64,000 nt of DNA, taken from contig NZ_JAAFZH010000007.1 of the NCBI RefSeq assembly GCF_010435915.1, positions 239,595-303,594 on the forward strand, read 5' to 3'. The notes beneath the pieces are model-generated. The model saw only the letters and a list, made by a program, of their open reading frames with translations. It searched no databases and was not told the origin of the DNA. This DNA comes from Spirosoma terrae. Its GTDB lineage: Bacteria; Bacteroidota; Bacteroidia; Cytophagales; Spirosomataceae. How positions within the stretch are numbered: the first letter of the stretch is position 1; every line of letters starts with the position of its first letter. Shown here in pieces: positions 24,518 through 33,447 of this stretch. Both the position numbers and the translations under genes were made by a program.

Positions 24518-26290
24518 TTAGTGAATAGTTATCTCAAACGGCAAGCGCATCTGAGTGCCCTCCATCGTTTTTAGTTTTTTCAGGTATTTCACATAGGGTG
24601 CCAGTTCTCCTAACTGAGCCTGAATTTTGCTTTCTTCGTCTCCACCAAATGAACTCATCAGTTGCTCGATGAAAGGTTTCTTACGGGGCTGATATTTAAG
24701 GCGATAGTCACCTTCCTTCAGCTTAGCCGACTGGGCCGCCAGTTTGATGGCATCATCCAGGCCACCGAGCTGATCGACCAGTCCGATCGCTTTCCCTTGT
24801 GAGCCGGTCCACACGCGTCCACCAGCAATCGCCCGGAGACTATCAACAGGCAGTTTACGACCAGCGGCTGCTTTGCTGGTAAAATCAGCGTAAATCCGTT
24901 CCGTAGCCCGTTGCAGGGTTTGCTTCTGGAAAGGCGTCATTTCGTGCGTTACAGCCGGAAAATCGGCATTTTCGTTGGATTTAACCCGATCATACGTAAC
25001 GCCTAGTTTATCTTTGAAGAAGGTTTCGGTGTTAAACAGCAGGGAGAAAACCCCGATTGATCCTGTGATGGTGTTCGGCTGAGCCACAATTTTATCGCAA
25101 CCCATCAGCATATAATACCCACCCGAGGCCGCATAGTCCGACATGGAGCCGATAACCGGTTTTACTTTACGGGCCAGCTGAACCTCCCGATACATCACAT
25201 CCGATGCCAGCGCGCTTCCTCCACCTGAGTTCACTCGCAAGACAATGGCTTTTACTTTGTCGTCCAGACGAGCTTTCCGAATCTCATCAACAATGGTTTC
25301 CGAACCAATACTATTATCGTCGCCTTTACCCGTATGTATATCACCCGTCGCTACAATGACAGCGATTCGATTGCTGCCTGTTCCTCCGGCATTATCACTG
25401 GTTGATTCAGCATTTTCATATTTGCTGAGCGTTACGTAGTTGATTTTCTTCTTTTCCTCAACATTCAGCTTTTTACGAATCACCGCTTCCAGCTCGTCCT
25501 GATAGCCCACGTCCGTAATCAATTTGGTACGTAAGGCATCCGCTGGCTTCTGAATAGTCAACTGGTCGGCGTACCGTTTGAGCGAATCGACACGAAGACC
25601 CCGGCTCTGAGCGACCCGAACCAGCATGTGATCATTAATGGAGTTGATAAACGAGGTCACCTGACGTTTGTTCGGCTCACTCATGTTTTCGCGAATAAAT
25701 GGTTCAATGGCACTTTTGAACTCACCCACCCGGAAGATTTCGGGCTTGATACCCAGTTTATCCAGCGTTCCTTTGAAGAAAGTCAGTTCGGCATCCAGGC
25801 CGTTCCATTCCAGATCACCAGCGGGATTGAGGTAAATTTTATCCGCTACCGAAGCTATGTAGTAGCCTTTCTCATTCATTGTTTCGGCATACGCATAAAT
25901 GAATTTCTTAGACTGTTTGAAATCAATCAATGCATTACGTATCTCTTCAACCGAGGCCCAACCTGCGCCTGGACTCTCCGATTGCAGGTAGATCCCCTCT
26001 ATATTTTCATCGTCTTTAGCATCTTTCAGTGCCTGCTTGAGCTCAACAAGGCCGATGGCATCACCCGATGACTGAATGGGGCCGATGCCGCTAAATGGAT
26101 TCTCGGAGCTACGCTCCTCAATGGGTTTGTCCAGGTTAATTTTTAATACCGAATTTTCTTTCACTACCACTTTCTGGTCGGAGGAGCTTGATAGGGCCAT
26201 GCCTACTCCTAACAACAGCAAAAAGCCAACGAAGGAAAATAGCAGTAAGCCAACAATAGTGGCTAAAACATACTTAAGAAACTGTCGCAT
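24518..26290 (-). CDS. sppA: Signal peptide peptidase SppA, 67-kDa type
   Basis: 590 residues with an N-terminal membrane anchor (~8-33). It contains two tandem ClpP-fold domains, the long form. The catalytic dyad is visible: K192 in GEFKSAIEPF in the first half and S389 in DYAASGGYYM in the second. Members cleave remnant signal peptides in the inner membrane, facing the periplasm. The conserved RVNSGGGSALASD and ITGSIGVF are present. It is flanked by its own terminator and by that of ppa, so it is a single-gene unit. Confidence 0.95.
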   Translation of the reverse strand: MRQFLKYVLATIVGLLLFSFVGFLLLLGVGMALSSSSDQKVVVKENSVLKINLDKPIEERSSENPFSGIGPIQSSGDAIGLVELKQALKDAKDDENIEGIYLQSESPGAGWASVEEIRNALIDFKQSKKFIYAYAETMNEKGYYIASVADKIYLNPAGDLEWNGLDAELTFFKGTLDKLGIKPEIFRVGEFKSAIEPFIRENMSEPNKRQVTSFINSINDHMLVRVAQSRGLRVDSLKRYADQLTIQKPADALRTKLITDVGYQDELEAVIRKKLNVEEKKKINYVTLSKYENAESTSDNAGGTGSNRIAVIVATGDIHTGKGDDNSIGSETIVDEIRKARLDDKVKAIVLRVNSGGGSALASDVMYREVQLARKVKPVIGSMSDYAASGGYYMLMGCDKIVAQPNTITGSIGVFSLLFNTETFFKDKLGVTYDRVKSNENADFPAVTHEMTPFQKQTLQRATERIYADFTSKAAAGRKLPVDSLRAIAGGRVWTGSQGKAIGLVDQLGGLDDAIKLAAQSAKLKEGDYRLKYQPRKKPFIEQLMSSFGGDEESKIQAQLGELAPYVKYLKKLKTMEGTQMRLPFEITIH

Positions 26291-26446
26291 GAATTATGAA
26301 TGAGTTGTGTGTCATTACACATAATAAACAAATTTACACGCCATTGTTGCCATTTGTTGTTGGAAAATGTTGAGTGCGCAAATCAACGGATAAATGGTTA
26401 ATTCGCTCAATAGAATAAATTGACGAGAGCTGAAGGCCATAAAAAT

Positions 26447-26497
26447 AAGATTGGGTAATTAAGGAACATACTTTTTTTTCCTTAATTACCCAATCTT
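26447..26497 (-). terminator. Hairpin after ppa
   Basis: A 20-bp perfect stem (AAGATTGGGTAATTAAGGAA with its complement) closes an 11-base T-rich loop, 21 bp beyond the ppa stop. Confidence 0.8.
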
Positions 26498-26517
26498 TCG
26501 AATACCCAATCCAATTA

Positions 26518-27129
26518 TTAGGCAGGCATATTTTTGTAATCGTCCATCGACGCCTGAATCACTTCCAACGCTTCATCGCGGCCGTATACAGAAGCCAGCT
26601 CCATAACAGCCGGCTCGTCAGGCAATGTTTTGTAGGTCAGGAAGTAATGTTGCAGACGTTTTACGACGGCAATCGGTAACTCACTCAGATCATGATACTG
26701 CCCATACATCGAATCTCCTTTCAGAACGGCGATAATTTTATCATCCGCTTCTCCCTTGTCGATCAGCCGAAAACCGCCAATAGGAATAGCCTGTAATAAA
26801 ATATCACCATGCGTAATTTCCCGCTCCGTTAGTACGCAAATGTCAAGCGGATCGCCATCACCCAGTTCAATAGTACGTCCCGACCGTTCGGACGCTAGCT
26901 GGGCAACTCCATCTCCGCAATAGGTTTGCGGAACAAACCCGTACAAAGCAGGAATAATATTCGAATATTGTTGTGGCCGATCAATTTTCAGATAACCCGA
27001 CTCTTTATCGATTTCGTACTTAACAGTATCCGTTGGAACGATTTCGATGAATGCAGTAATAATCTCAGGCGCTTTATCGCCGGGTGAAATACCATGCCAG
27101 GGATGAGCTTTAGCGGGAGTTTTTGCCAT
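26518..27129 (-). CDS. ppa: Inorganic pyrophosphatase
   Basis: 203 residues from the ATG at 27129, which begins MAKTPAKAHPWHGI; an upstream in-frame start at 27222 adds an unrelated 31-residue leader that reads into the upstream region. This is a family I soluble pyrophosphatase: DGDPLDICVL (D91, D93, D96) binds the catalytic metals, with KIDRPQQYS, YGFVPQTYCGD and KGDSMYGQYHDL (rest of the active site). It hydrolyses diphosphate to drive biosynthetic reactions in the cytoplasm. Confidence 0.95.
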   Translation of the reverse strand: MAKTPAKAHPWHGISPGDKAPEIITAFIEIVPTDTVKYEIDKESGYLKIDRPQQYSNIIPALYGFVPQTYCGDGVAQLASERSGRTIELGDGDPLDICVLTEREITHGDILLQAIPIGGFRLIDKGEADDKIIAVLKGDSMYGQYHDLSELPIAVVKRLQHYFLTYKTLPDEPAVMELASVYGRDEALEVIQASMDDYKNMPA

Positions 27130-27219
27130 AGTGTCAAATTGTGTCGGCTCTAAAAATGCTTGCATACGATTTAAAGAAAAAACTGGAATAATCAATGTTT
27201 GTCGGGTTACAGAAACAAA

Positions 27220-27279
27220 CATTCCGGCCGCTTTTTGTCAATTTTCAGCCGATTGGCTTGACAAAAAGCGGCCGGAATG
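27220..27279. terminator. 22-bp perfect hairpin between ppa and the GT2 gene
   Basis: CATTCCGGCCGCTTTTTGTCAA and its exact complement flank a 16-base loop (27242-27257). A fragment of the stem (GCCGGAATG) is repeated just after. It lies downstream of the GT2 gene and upstream of ppa. A terminator or a palindromic repeat element. Confidence 0.6.
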
Positions 27280-27301
27280 GCCGGAATGCCTACAAAAATA
27301 C

Positions 27302-27332
27302 AAAGGAAAACCACATGGCGCCGTTTTCCTTT
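27302..27332 (-). terminator. Terminator of the GT2 glycosyltransferase gene
   Basis: AAAGGAAAAC pairs perfectly with GTTTTCCTTT around an 11-base loop; on the minus strand it is followed by a T-rich GTATTTTTGT. It lies 66 bp beyond the stop at 27398. Confidence 0.65.
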
Positions 27333-27397
27333 TAAACGGTTGCCCATACTGCGGTTTTCAGTTTAGGCCCATTTTACTGTCTACAACCCTATTTTGG

Positions 27398-28390
27398 CTA
27401 GACAGCTATCCGGTCAATAAACCCTACGCGCTCAGCAATCTGAGAATCAGCAGACTTGCCCAATGACTGTCGAACCAGCATTTCGCCCAGAAAGCCCGCT
27501 AGGAATAGCTGAACGCCGAGAATAATGGCAACCAATCCAAAATAAAACAGTGGATTATCGGTCGCATTTCGAAATTTCACTCCCTGCGATATATTGATCA
27601 GCTTTTCAACGATCAGCCAGATGGCCAATAACGATCCTACCAAAAACGATAACGTACCGAACGTACCAAAAAAGTGCATGGGCCGTTTGCTGAAGCGATG
27701 CACAAACGCAATAACCAGTACGTCCAGAAATCCATTCACAAAGCGTTCAAGCCCAAACTTGGTTGAGCCATATTTCCGGGCCCGATGCTGAACTACCTTC
27801 TCGCCTATTCGACTGAATCCGTTCCAGTTAGCAACAATGGGCAGGTTTCGGTGCATATCGCCATATAACGTTGGCGCAATAGATTTGACGACTTTCTGAC
27901 GGTACGACTTTAGACCACAATTAAAATCGTGCAATTGTACGCCCGAAATCCAGCGCGAAACCGCATTAAACAGCTTCGTGGGCAGCGTTTTCGTAATCGG
28001 ATCGTACCGTTTCTGTTTCCATCCCGAAACCAGATCGTATTTATCCTCAACAATCATTCGATAGAGCTCAGGGATTTCGTCAGGGCTATCCTGCAAATCA
28101 GCGTCCATCGTGATCACAACCTGACCACGAGCGGCCTGAAAACCAACCTGCAAAGCCGCTGTTTTACCATAATTACGATTAAACCGAACGCCACGAACAT
28201 GTGCATTCACGCTCGATAATCGTTCTATAATCGACCATGACTCATCCGTGCTACCATCGTCGATAAAGAGTATTTCGTATGTATAATGATGCTCCGTCAT
28301 CACCCGCACAATCCAGTCGTGCAGTTCAGGCAACGACTCCTCTTCATTGTACAGGGGAATCAGGATAGTTAGTTGAAGCAATTCAGTCAT
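27398..28390 (-). CDS. GT2-family glycosyltransferase, dolichyl/undecaprenyl-phosphate sugar synthase-like
   Basis: 330 residues. The GT-A catalytic domain (~5-235) has IPLYNEEES at the nucleotide site, DDGSTDES, and DADLQDSPDEI carrying the metal-binding DxD. Two C-terminal TM helices (~240-263 and ~283-310) follow. This is the GtrB/DPM1-like architecture in which a sugar is moved from a nucleotide donor to a polyprenyl phosphate for export and glycan modification. No flippase or GtrA gene is adjacent. The acceptor is inferred from the family. Confidence 0.9.
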   Translation of the reverse strand: MTELLQLTILIPLYNEEESLPELHDWIVRVMTEHHYTYEILFIDDGSTDESWSIIERLSSVNAHVRGVRFNRNYGKTAALQVGFQAARGQVVITMDADLQDSPDEIPELYRMIVEDKYDLVSGWKQKRYDPITKTLPTKLFNAVSRWISGVQLHDFNCGLKSYRQKVVKSIAPTLYGDMHRNLPIVANWNGFSRIGEKVVQHRARKYGSTKFGLERFVNGFLDVLVIAFVHRFSKRPMHFFGTFGTLSFLVGSLLAIWLIVEKLINISQGVKFRNATDNPLFYFGLVAIILGVQLFLAGFLGEMLVRQSLGKSADSQIAERVGFIDRIAV

Positions 28391-28473
28391 TTACGTAGAA
28401 CCGTTAGTTCTTTCCTCATGAACATAACTTTGACCACAAAGTGCTCAAACAGCCAGGAAGTTCACAAAGGTAT

Positions 28474-29172
28474 TCAGAATATCAGGTAAAAATCACGGAG
28501 GAGATCGCGAAAAGCGGTTGTATACGTTCGCCCATCCGTTTCGTAGATGTCTAACGTTTCTTCCGACAAACTATTTTTTTGATACGAGAAACCCGTTATA
28601 AAACGAAACACCGGCTTATTGGCGTGATGCTTTAGTGCCAACTGCTGAAAGGGATAGAGTGATGCTTTTTGTGCCATCTCGGTCAGTTTAAGCGTTTCAT
28701 AGGGCGGCAGCAGAACCCACCACTGGCCGTCGGGCTGTAGTAAACGGGAAACAGCAGTGATCAGCTTTTCAACAGGCAGTTCATCCGTATGTAAGGCGCG
28801 GTTGACCGCTACGTCAGGCGACCGCAGGTGGTTGGTATAAAATGGCGGATTGGTCAAAATTCGGTCAAACAACGTACCGTTGCCTGAAAATTCCTGAATT
28901 CGTCCTTTCCAGAGCTGAACACGATCCGCAAACGGGCTCGCTGTTACGTTCCCGGTTGCCTGCTCAAACGCATTAGCGTCGATCTCTACGGCATCGATGC
29001 TGGCCTCGGCATTACGCTGAGCGGCCATCAGCGCCAATAGGCCAGTTCCCGTTCCGATATCCAGAATACGATCTCCCGCTACGTTGGCATACGCGCCCAG
29101 TACGCACGCATCGGTGCACACTTTCATGGCCGTACGGTCCTGGTGAATGGTAAACTGTTTGAACGAGAACAC
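28474..29172 (-). CDS. trmN6: tRNA1(Val) (adenine37-N6)-methyltransferase
   Basis: 232 residues, Rossmann-fold SAM-dependent methyltransferase. The glycine motif is DIGTGTGLLALMAAQR and the catalytic N6-adenine motif is TNPPFY. The N-terminus FSFKQFTIHQDRTAMKVCTD aligns with the conserved opening of the YfiC/TrmN6 family, which modifies A37 of tRNA1(Val). The first codon of that block is a GTG at 29172; no ATG precedes it in a sensible place, so GTG is taken as the start. Confidence 0.9.
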   Translation of the reverse strand: MFSFKQFTIHQDRTAMKVCTDACVLGAYANVAGDRILDIGTGTGLLALMAAQRNAEASIDAVEIDANAFEQATGNVTASPFADRVQLWKGRIQEFSGNGTLFDRILTNPPFYTNHLRSPDVAVNRALHTDELPVEKLITAVSRLLQPDGQWWVLLPPYETLKLTEMAQKASLYPFQQLALKHHANKPVFRFITGFSYQKNSLSEETLDIYETDGRTYTTAFRDLLRDFYLIF

Positions 29173-29191
29173 GGGACTAGTTTTATTTTAT

Positions 29192-29247
29192 GTATGATGT
29201 AAGATATATGACCTATCTACGCTTACACCATACGTACTACATCATAT
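29192..29247. repeat. Dispersed palindromic repeat, copy A
   Basis: GTATGATGTAAG (29192-29203) pairs with CTTACACCATAC (29222-29233) with one mismatch. The next 17 bases (29231-29247) are the exact inverse of 60331-60347 in copy B at the SpoU/tamL divergent start. It lies between the RNase HI and trmN6 genes. Confidence 0.6.
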
Positions 29248-29260
29248 ATATCATCTCCCT

Positions 29261-29893
29261 TCACTTTCTTCCGAAATCAGCTGGATTTTCGCCCCAGACG
29301 GTTGTTTCCCACTTTAGAACGGGATTGGCATACACGTGACTTTTGAGCCAGTTTTCGGCCCGGTCGAGCAGGTCGAAGAGTTCGGCATTACGGGAGGTTT
29401 CTTCCAGCTTGGTGTTCGCCTTCTTCTTTTTGACCCAACCAATGGCGGTTACAGAATCCGAATAGACGGGTATGTTGCTTCCTTTCTGGTGCAGAAGTGC
29501 CAGCGCATGAACAATGGCCAGAAACTCACCGATGTTGTTGGTGCCATCGGGATAAGGACCTTTTAAAAATAGCTTCTGTTTGGTGGCCAAATATATTCCC
29601 TGATATTCCATATCGCCGGTAGCCGTGTTCCAGGCCGCATCAACGACCAGACTATCCTGAATGGGAGGCCCGATCAGTCCCGGAATTTTCTGACTGGCTG
29701 TTTTTTTCTCCTGGCCAATGTGCAGGTGTGGCTTGTCTTTGAAGGCTTTCAGGGCAGCGGCCTTCGTATCAAATGACTTGAACAATGGTTTTGCAAAACC
29801 ATCGGTCTGTACTTTAGCTTCGTCCCAACTATCGTAAACACCGGGCTTTCGACCTTGCCAGACGACATAAAATTTTGGCTTTTTCTGAGCCAT
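29261..29893 (-). CDS. rnhA: Ribonuclease HI with viroplasmin-like N-terminal domain
   Basis: 210 residues. Residues 1-55 form a viroplasmin/RNase H1 N-terminal hybrid-binding domain (KFYVVWQGRKPGVYDSWDEA). The RNase H fold (~75-210) keeps the four acidic catalytic residues in VVDAAW, NNIGEFLAI, VYSDSVTAI and NPADFGRK. It removes RNA from RNA-DNA hybrids. This fused form is the usual bacterial type I enzyme of Bacteroidota. It has no operon partner. Confidence 0.92.
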   Translation of the reverse strand: MAQKKPKFYVVWQGRKPGVYDSWDEAKVQTDGFAKPLFKSFDTKAAALKAFKDKPHLHIGQEKKTASQKIPGLIGPPIQDSLVVDAAWNTATGDMEYQGIYLATKQKLFLKGPYPDGTNNIGEFLAIVHALALLHQKGSNIPVYSDSVTAIGWVKKKKANTKLEETSRNAELFDLLDRAENWLKSHVYANPVLKWETTVWGENPADFGRK

Positions 29894-29919
29894 ACATCAC
29901 TTCCTTTTTCACAAAAGTA

Positions 29920-29957
29920 CAAAGCCCCGCTAACTTTTGAGTAGTAGCGGGGCTTTG
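29920..29957 (-). terminator. Terminator of the PKD/PPC lipoprotein gene
   Basis: CAAAGCCCCGCTA pairs perfectly with TAGCGGGGCTTTG (13-bp GC-rich stem, 12-base loop), about 100 bp beyond the stop at 30059. Confidence 0.8.
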
Positions 29958-30058
29958 GAACAGGCAACTATTCGTTAAGGTATTAAAACTACTGTACGCT
30001 CGTTACCGTCAAGCTATTTCAGTATACTACCTTATACAGTTAAACGACCTGGAGCTAT

Positions 30059-31744
30059 TTACTGCTTTTTCAGATCACTGAACTTGCCATATACAGACAG
30101 CGTGTATTTACCAACTCCGCTGGCAGCAGAACCGGGTTTGACTTCAATTTTGTAGACCCCTTTATTGACTGAGTTAATTAAATAACTATAGTTGCTTGCA
30201 ACCACAGTATAGTCCACACGAGTTCCGCTCGGATTGATCAGAGTTACGCCCCCTACAATATCAGGAGATCGTAGGCTGATATCCATCGCCATATTATCTT
30301 CTGTCACATTCAGTGTATAGGTTATAACCCCGTTTTTCCCGATATAACTATCCGTTAGAATGGCAGAATTATACTCCCTTTGTTTCAGATTCTGTACCTT
30401 ACCAATAACTTCCAGACTATATGTACCTATGTCGTCGCGCGCACCTGTACCAATATACAGACCATAGGTACCCTTGTTTAGGCTTTTTATTATATAGCGG
30501 GGCGTACCAACCGGCATCAGGCCAAATGTGTACGATTCCTCAGCTCCAGAAGGATTACGCAAATTCAGCCAAAAGCTTAGGTTTGCAGAGGAGACATTGA
30601 TATCAACAGGCGTATTATCTTCTGTTACCTCAAAGGTATAGTAATGATTTCGGGGCGAAATCGGCAAGCGATTACCAATACCCCCACCCCCACCTTCTGA
30701 ACCAAAACTAACATTGGCAGCCTGTGCGCGATTGGCTGGCTGCAACGTAAAGTCAGACGAAATGCCTAGCCCCGTAAGCCGAAAGGCTCCCACATCATAC
30801 CGTTGACCAGTATAGACCATTACGCTGTATGTACCCGCTTTAGCGGTATTGTCTATGACTATTGAGCGACCAGTTCCTCTATTGGCAATACGAGTACCCT
30901 GAGGATCGTACAGCGCTAGACCTACGTTGATATCTGACGAAGTAAGTGTTAATGAAACTGGCTTGTTATCAGTGGCTACTTCAAATGAATAAAACTTGTT
31001 GCGGGACGTATAATCAGTACCTCCACTGGTACCATCGGCTGATGTCCAGCTTCCGGTTACACTACGGGTAGGTGGTGCACTAGCTGTAACTGTCACATCC
31101 TGAGACACAGAAGGCCAAATACCATCAGAAACAGTCAAACTCAGGACATACGTACCAGCAACATCGGCCGTCAACCCAGCCGTGGCTGACTGAGCATTGG
31201 ACAAGGTAGCGTTACTACCCGTAGGCTTGGTCTTAATAGTCCACGCGTAAGTCAGCTTATCGCCATCGGGATCACTGGATTTGCTACCATCAATGGACGT
31301 TTCCTTTCCTGTTTCTACTGATAGAGAACTCGCCAAGCTAATGACTGGGGGCTTTCCGGGCAAGGATACATTGATCGTTATTTCAGCCGTTTCTTTCTTG
31401 CCGTTCTCATCTGTAACTGTCAGACTAATAATATACGTACCTGGCTTGTCGGGTGTCAGTTCTGGATTTAATGTGGTTGCATTGAGCAGAACAGCTTTAC
31501 TATCAGTTGGGGCTGATTTAATCACCCAGGCATAGGTCAGCGTTCCCTGTCCACCTGTAGCTGAAGCACTTATTGTTGTTTTGTTGTTTACCGTTCCGCT
31601 CACGAGAGCGTTAGATACGGTAATTTCGGGTGCGGGGTCTGAGTTCTTTTTGTTACTACAGCCCAGAAAGGCAAGACTTGACAGGGCAAGCCAAAACAAA
31701 AGACATGTTCGCCCCAAAGCCCTCTGAAGAGAATGAATAGTCAT
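30059..31744 (-). CDS. PKD- and PPC-like-repeat lipoprotein
   Basis: 561 residues. A signal peptide with lipobox LAFLGC (Cys ~29) gives a lipoprotein. Two PKD/Ig-like domains follow (~37-125 and ~130-220; each with GTLTYAWVIK or DKLTYAWTIK and SLTVTDENG or SLTVSDG). Three ~110-residue repeats (~235-330, 335-445, 450-560) begin YxFEV and share the pattern DNxxxxxxxxSxDxxxxLxxPxGT, then GTYxxxVYTG, resembling pre-peptidase C-terminal (PPC) domains. Probably cell-surface adhesion or carbohydrate contact. It is the last gene of a six-gene run and has a paralogue at 34430-35548. Confidence 0.8.
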   Translation of the reverse strand: MTIHSLQRALGRTCLLFWLALSSLAFLGCSNKKNSDPAPEITVSNALVSGTVNNKTTISASATGGQGTLTYAWVIKSAPTDSKAVLLNATTLNPELTPDKPGTYIISLTVTDENGKKETAEITINVSLPGKPPVISLASSLSVETGKETSIDGSKSSDPDGDKLTYAWTIKTKPTGSNATLSNAQSATAGLTADVAGTYVLSLTVSDGIWPSVSQDVTVTASAPPTRSVTGSWTSADGTSGGTDYTSRNKFYSFEVATDNKPVSLTLTSSDINVGLALYDPQGTRIANRGTGRSIVIDNTAKAGTYSVMVYTGQRYDVGAFRLTGLGISSDFTLQPANRAQAANVSFGSEGGGGGIGNRLPISPRNHYYTFEVTEDNTPVDINVSSANLSFWLNLRNPSGAEESYTFGLMPVGTPRYIIKSLNKGTYGLYIGTGARDDIGTYSLEVIGKVQNLKQREYNSAILTDSYIGKNGVITYTLNVTEDNMAMDISLRSPDIVGGVTLINPSGTRVDYTVVASNYSYLINSVNKGVYKIEVKPGSAASGVGKYTLSVYGKFSDLKKQ

Positions 31745-31804
31745 ATAAGTAATGGTGTTGATCAGTTTCGTACTAGCAGATAGAATTGACTACGTATCAT
31801 AGGC

Positions 31805-31836
31805 TTGGATTAGCCCGGACATCCAGACTAATCCAA
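31805..31836 (-). terminator. Hairpin after the barrel-protein gene
   Basis: TTGGATTAG pairs with CTAATCCAA around a 14-base loop, 6 bp beyond the stop at 31842. Short stem; probably a terminator or attenuator within the run. Confidence 0.4.
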
Positions 31837-31841
31837 CCAAG

Positions 31842-32795
31842 CTACTTTTTCAATAAAAAATAACCGACACCGATACCAAACGAATGGTTTTTAATAACTT
31901 CTCCTCCTGATGAATTAACATCGGCTAGCCCATAGTTATAGAATACATTCATAGTCAGGCCCGAGGAAAGATCACCCCATACCGAAAGACGTAGCCCAGC
32001 ATCGGATGAGCTCGTTTCGTTCTTAATATCTGTTGTTCCAGCTTTTGCACTTAGAAGTCTTCCCCAATAAAATCCCCCACCTACTAAAATCCCTCCGTTG
32101 GCTATTGGTATTTTGTATAACAGATCAAAGGGGACTTCGAGATAATCAAGCTTTACGTTAGCATTGCCTTTCGTCGAAAATAAGGCTTGTGTACGTACTG
32201 TTAGTGCTCTGCCGATACGATTATCAACCATGAGTCCGCCCCGAAAACCGCCAAGTCCTTCAACATCTAGGACCTCTCCATCAACAGTAACCGCCGAGCT
32301 TTGGACACCGGCCAAAACGCCTAAACGCCACTTAAATGGCTCAGTGGATTGCGGATTCTGGTAAGCAGGAGCGGGAGACGATGTGGAGGTCTTCTGTACA
32401 GGCGAAGCCGCTACGGGGGCGGGTTGCGAAGCTACCGACTGAACAGGTTCAGGTTGGGGAGCGACTTGCTGGGATACGGTTTCAAACCGTTCTACCTCGC
32501 CATTACTACCGTACTTGATAGAGCTAAAATCGGCTTTCTGTACGCGAAAACTAGGCCCGTTAGGATTATTGAATCGTTTGTAAACAATCTCATTATCCGT
32601 GATTTCAGTGACCAGCACTTCCAGGGGTGTCCCATCTAGCCGGACTAATAAGTCTGGCTTTGGCGTAGCAGCAGCAGGTGACGCTTTTACTGCGGGCTTT
32701 TTAATTGGCTGGCGCGGCCGAGGTTGAGCATACGTAACGGTTTGGGCAATCAGCAACAAACCGACGAGAGAAATAAAGTATTTATAGTGGTGCAT
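31842..32795 (-). CDS. Outer-membrane beta-barrel protein with periplasmic N-domain
   Basis: 317 residues. Signal peptide (1-23, TVTYAQ), a basic Pro/Ala/Lys linker, then a small domain (~45-105; DLLVRLDGTPLEVLVTEITD) similar to a translation-like or SH3-like fold found before barrels in Bacteroidota. A Pro/Gln/Ala-rich linker (~105-155) leads to a C-terminal 8-stranded barrel (~160-317; LGVLAGVQSS, NVFYNYGLADV, FGIGVGYFLLKK). The final Phe/Lys-rich strand supports outer-membrane insertion. Sits inside the lipoprotein run. Confidence 0.7.
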   Translation of the reverse strand: MHHYKYFISLVGLLLIAQTVTYAQPRPRQPIKKPAVKASPAAATPKPDLLVRLDGTPLEVLVTEITDNEIVYKRFNNPNGPSFRVQKADFSSIKYGSNGEVERFETVSQQVAPQPEPVQSVASQPAPVAASPVQKTSTSSPAPAYQNPQSTEPFKWRLGVLAGVQSSAVTVDGEVLDVEGLGGFRGGLMVDNRIGRALTVRTQALFSTKGNANVKLDYLEVPFDLLYKIPIANGGILVGGGFYWGRLLSAKAGTTDIKNETSSSDAGLRLSVWGDLSSGLTMNVFYNYGLADVNSSGGEVIKNHSFGIGVGYFLLKK

Positions 32796-32876
32796 GACAA
32801 TATGAGATAGCTAAAAAAGAGTTCTTCTAATTCAGTCAACATCAGAAATGGGCTCCTTTACCCCTGGACCAACTGC

Positions 32877-33320
32877 TTATTGCTTTTGAAATACCAGTGA
32901 ATCATCATACTTAAACGTCATCGTACGAGATTGGCTAAAGGCCGTAAACCGGAGCGTTAGTTTATCTCCCGTTACACTTCCGCTCAGATTCTGTAAATAA
33001 AGTTCCGATACGCTGTTATCGGGGTGCTGATACGGTTGGCCAGTGGCTAGGTTTTTGTTGTCGGCCTGAAACCCTGACCCGCTCACAGTAGCCTTAATCG
33101 ACGTTATCAGGAAATCACTTAGCAGTAATGTGTTTCCCGATTTACTGACAGTTACCCCGTTAGATGGGTTTAGTTGACCGTTGGGCAACACTTGGGTCCA
33201 GGAACCGACATATTGGTCAAGTGGGTCCGGTTCGGATTTCTTGCTACAGGATGATACTAACAGGGCGAACGTGCATAGCACCAGCAGGGTGCAGATTGAG
33301 TTAGTGTAACTTTTTTTCAT
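32877..33320 (-). CDS. Small lipoprotein of unknown function
   Basis: 147 residues from the ATG at 33320, the only start that puts the lipobox at the right distance (LLVSSCSKKSEPD, Cys ~25). An in-frame upstream start at 33368 would add a second hydrophobic leader. The body is a small lipocalin-like domain (YVGSWTQVLPNG, GDKLTLRFTAFSQSRT). Part of the minus-strand lipoprotein run. Confidence 0.65.
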   Translation of the reverse strand: MKKSYTNSICTLLVLCTFALLVSSCSKKSEPDPLDQYVGSWTQVLPNGQLNPSNGVTVSKSGNTLLLSDFLITSIKATVSGSGFQADNKNLATGQPYQHPDNSVSELYLQNLSGSVTGDKLTLRFTAFSQSRTMTFKYDDSLVFQKQ

Positions 33321-33447
33321 AAAAGCGAATAGAAGAAAGATGTGTAAAAAAATGATCGACGTTTGCAAAATGCCAGCAGTAACCCCTAAAAGAAGAAAGA
33401 CGTAGCACGACGCGTAACGTATTAAAAATGGTGTGGATAGTAGTAAT

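Noticed and set aside
27131..27466. Plus-strand 111-codon frame opposite the ppa leader and GT2 end
   Set aside because: It runs through two strong hairpins and the opposite strand of two clear genes; no domain.
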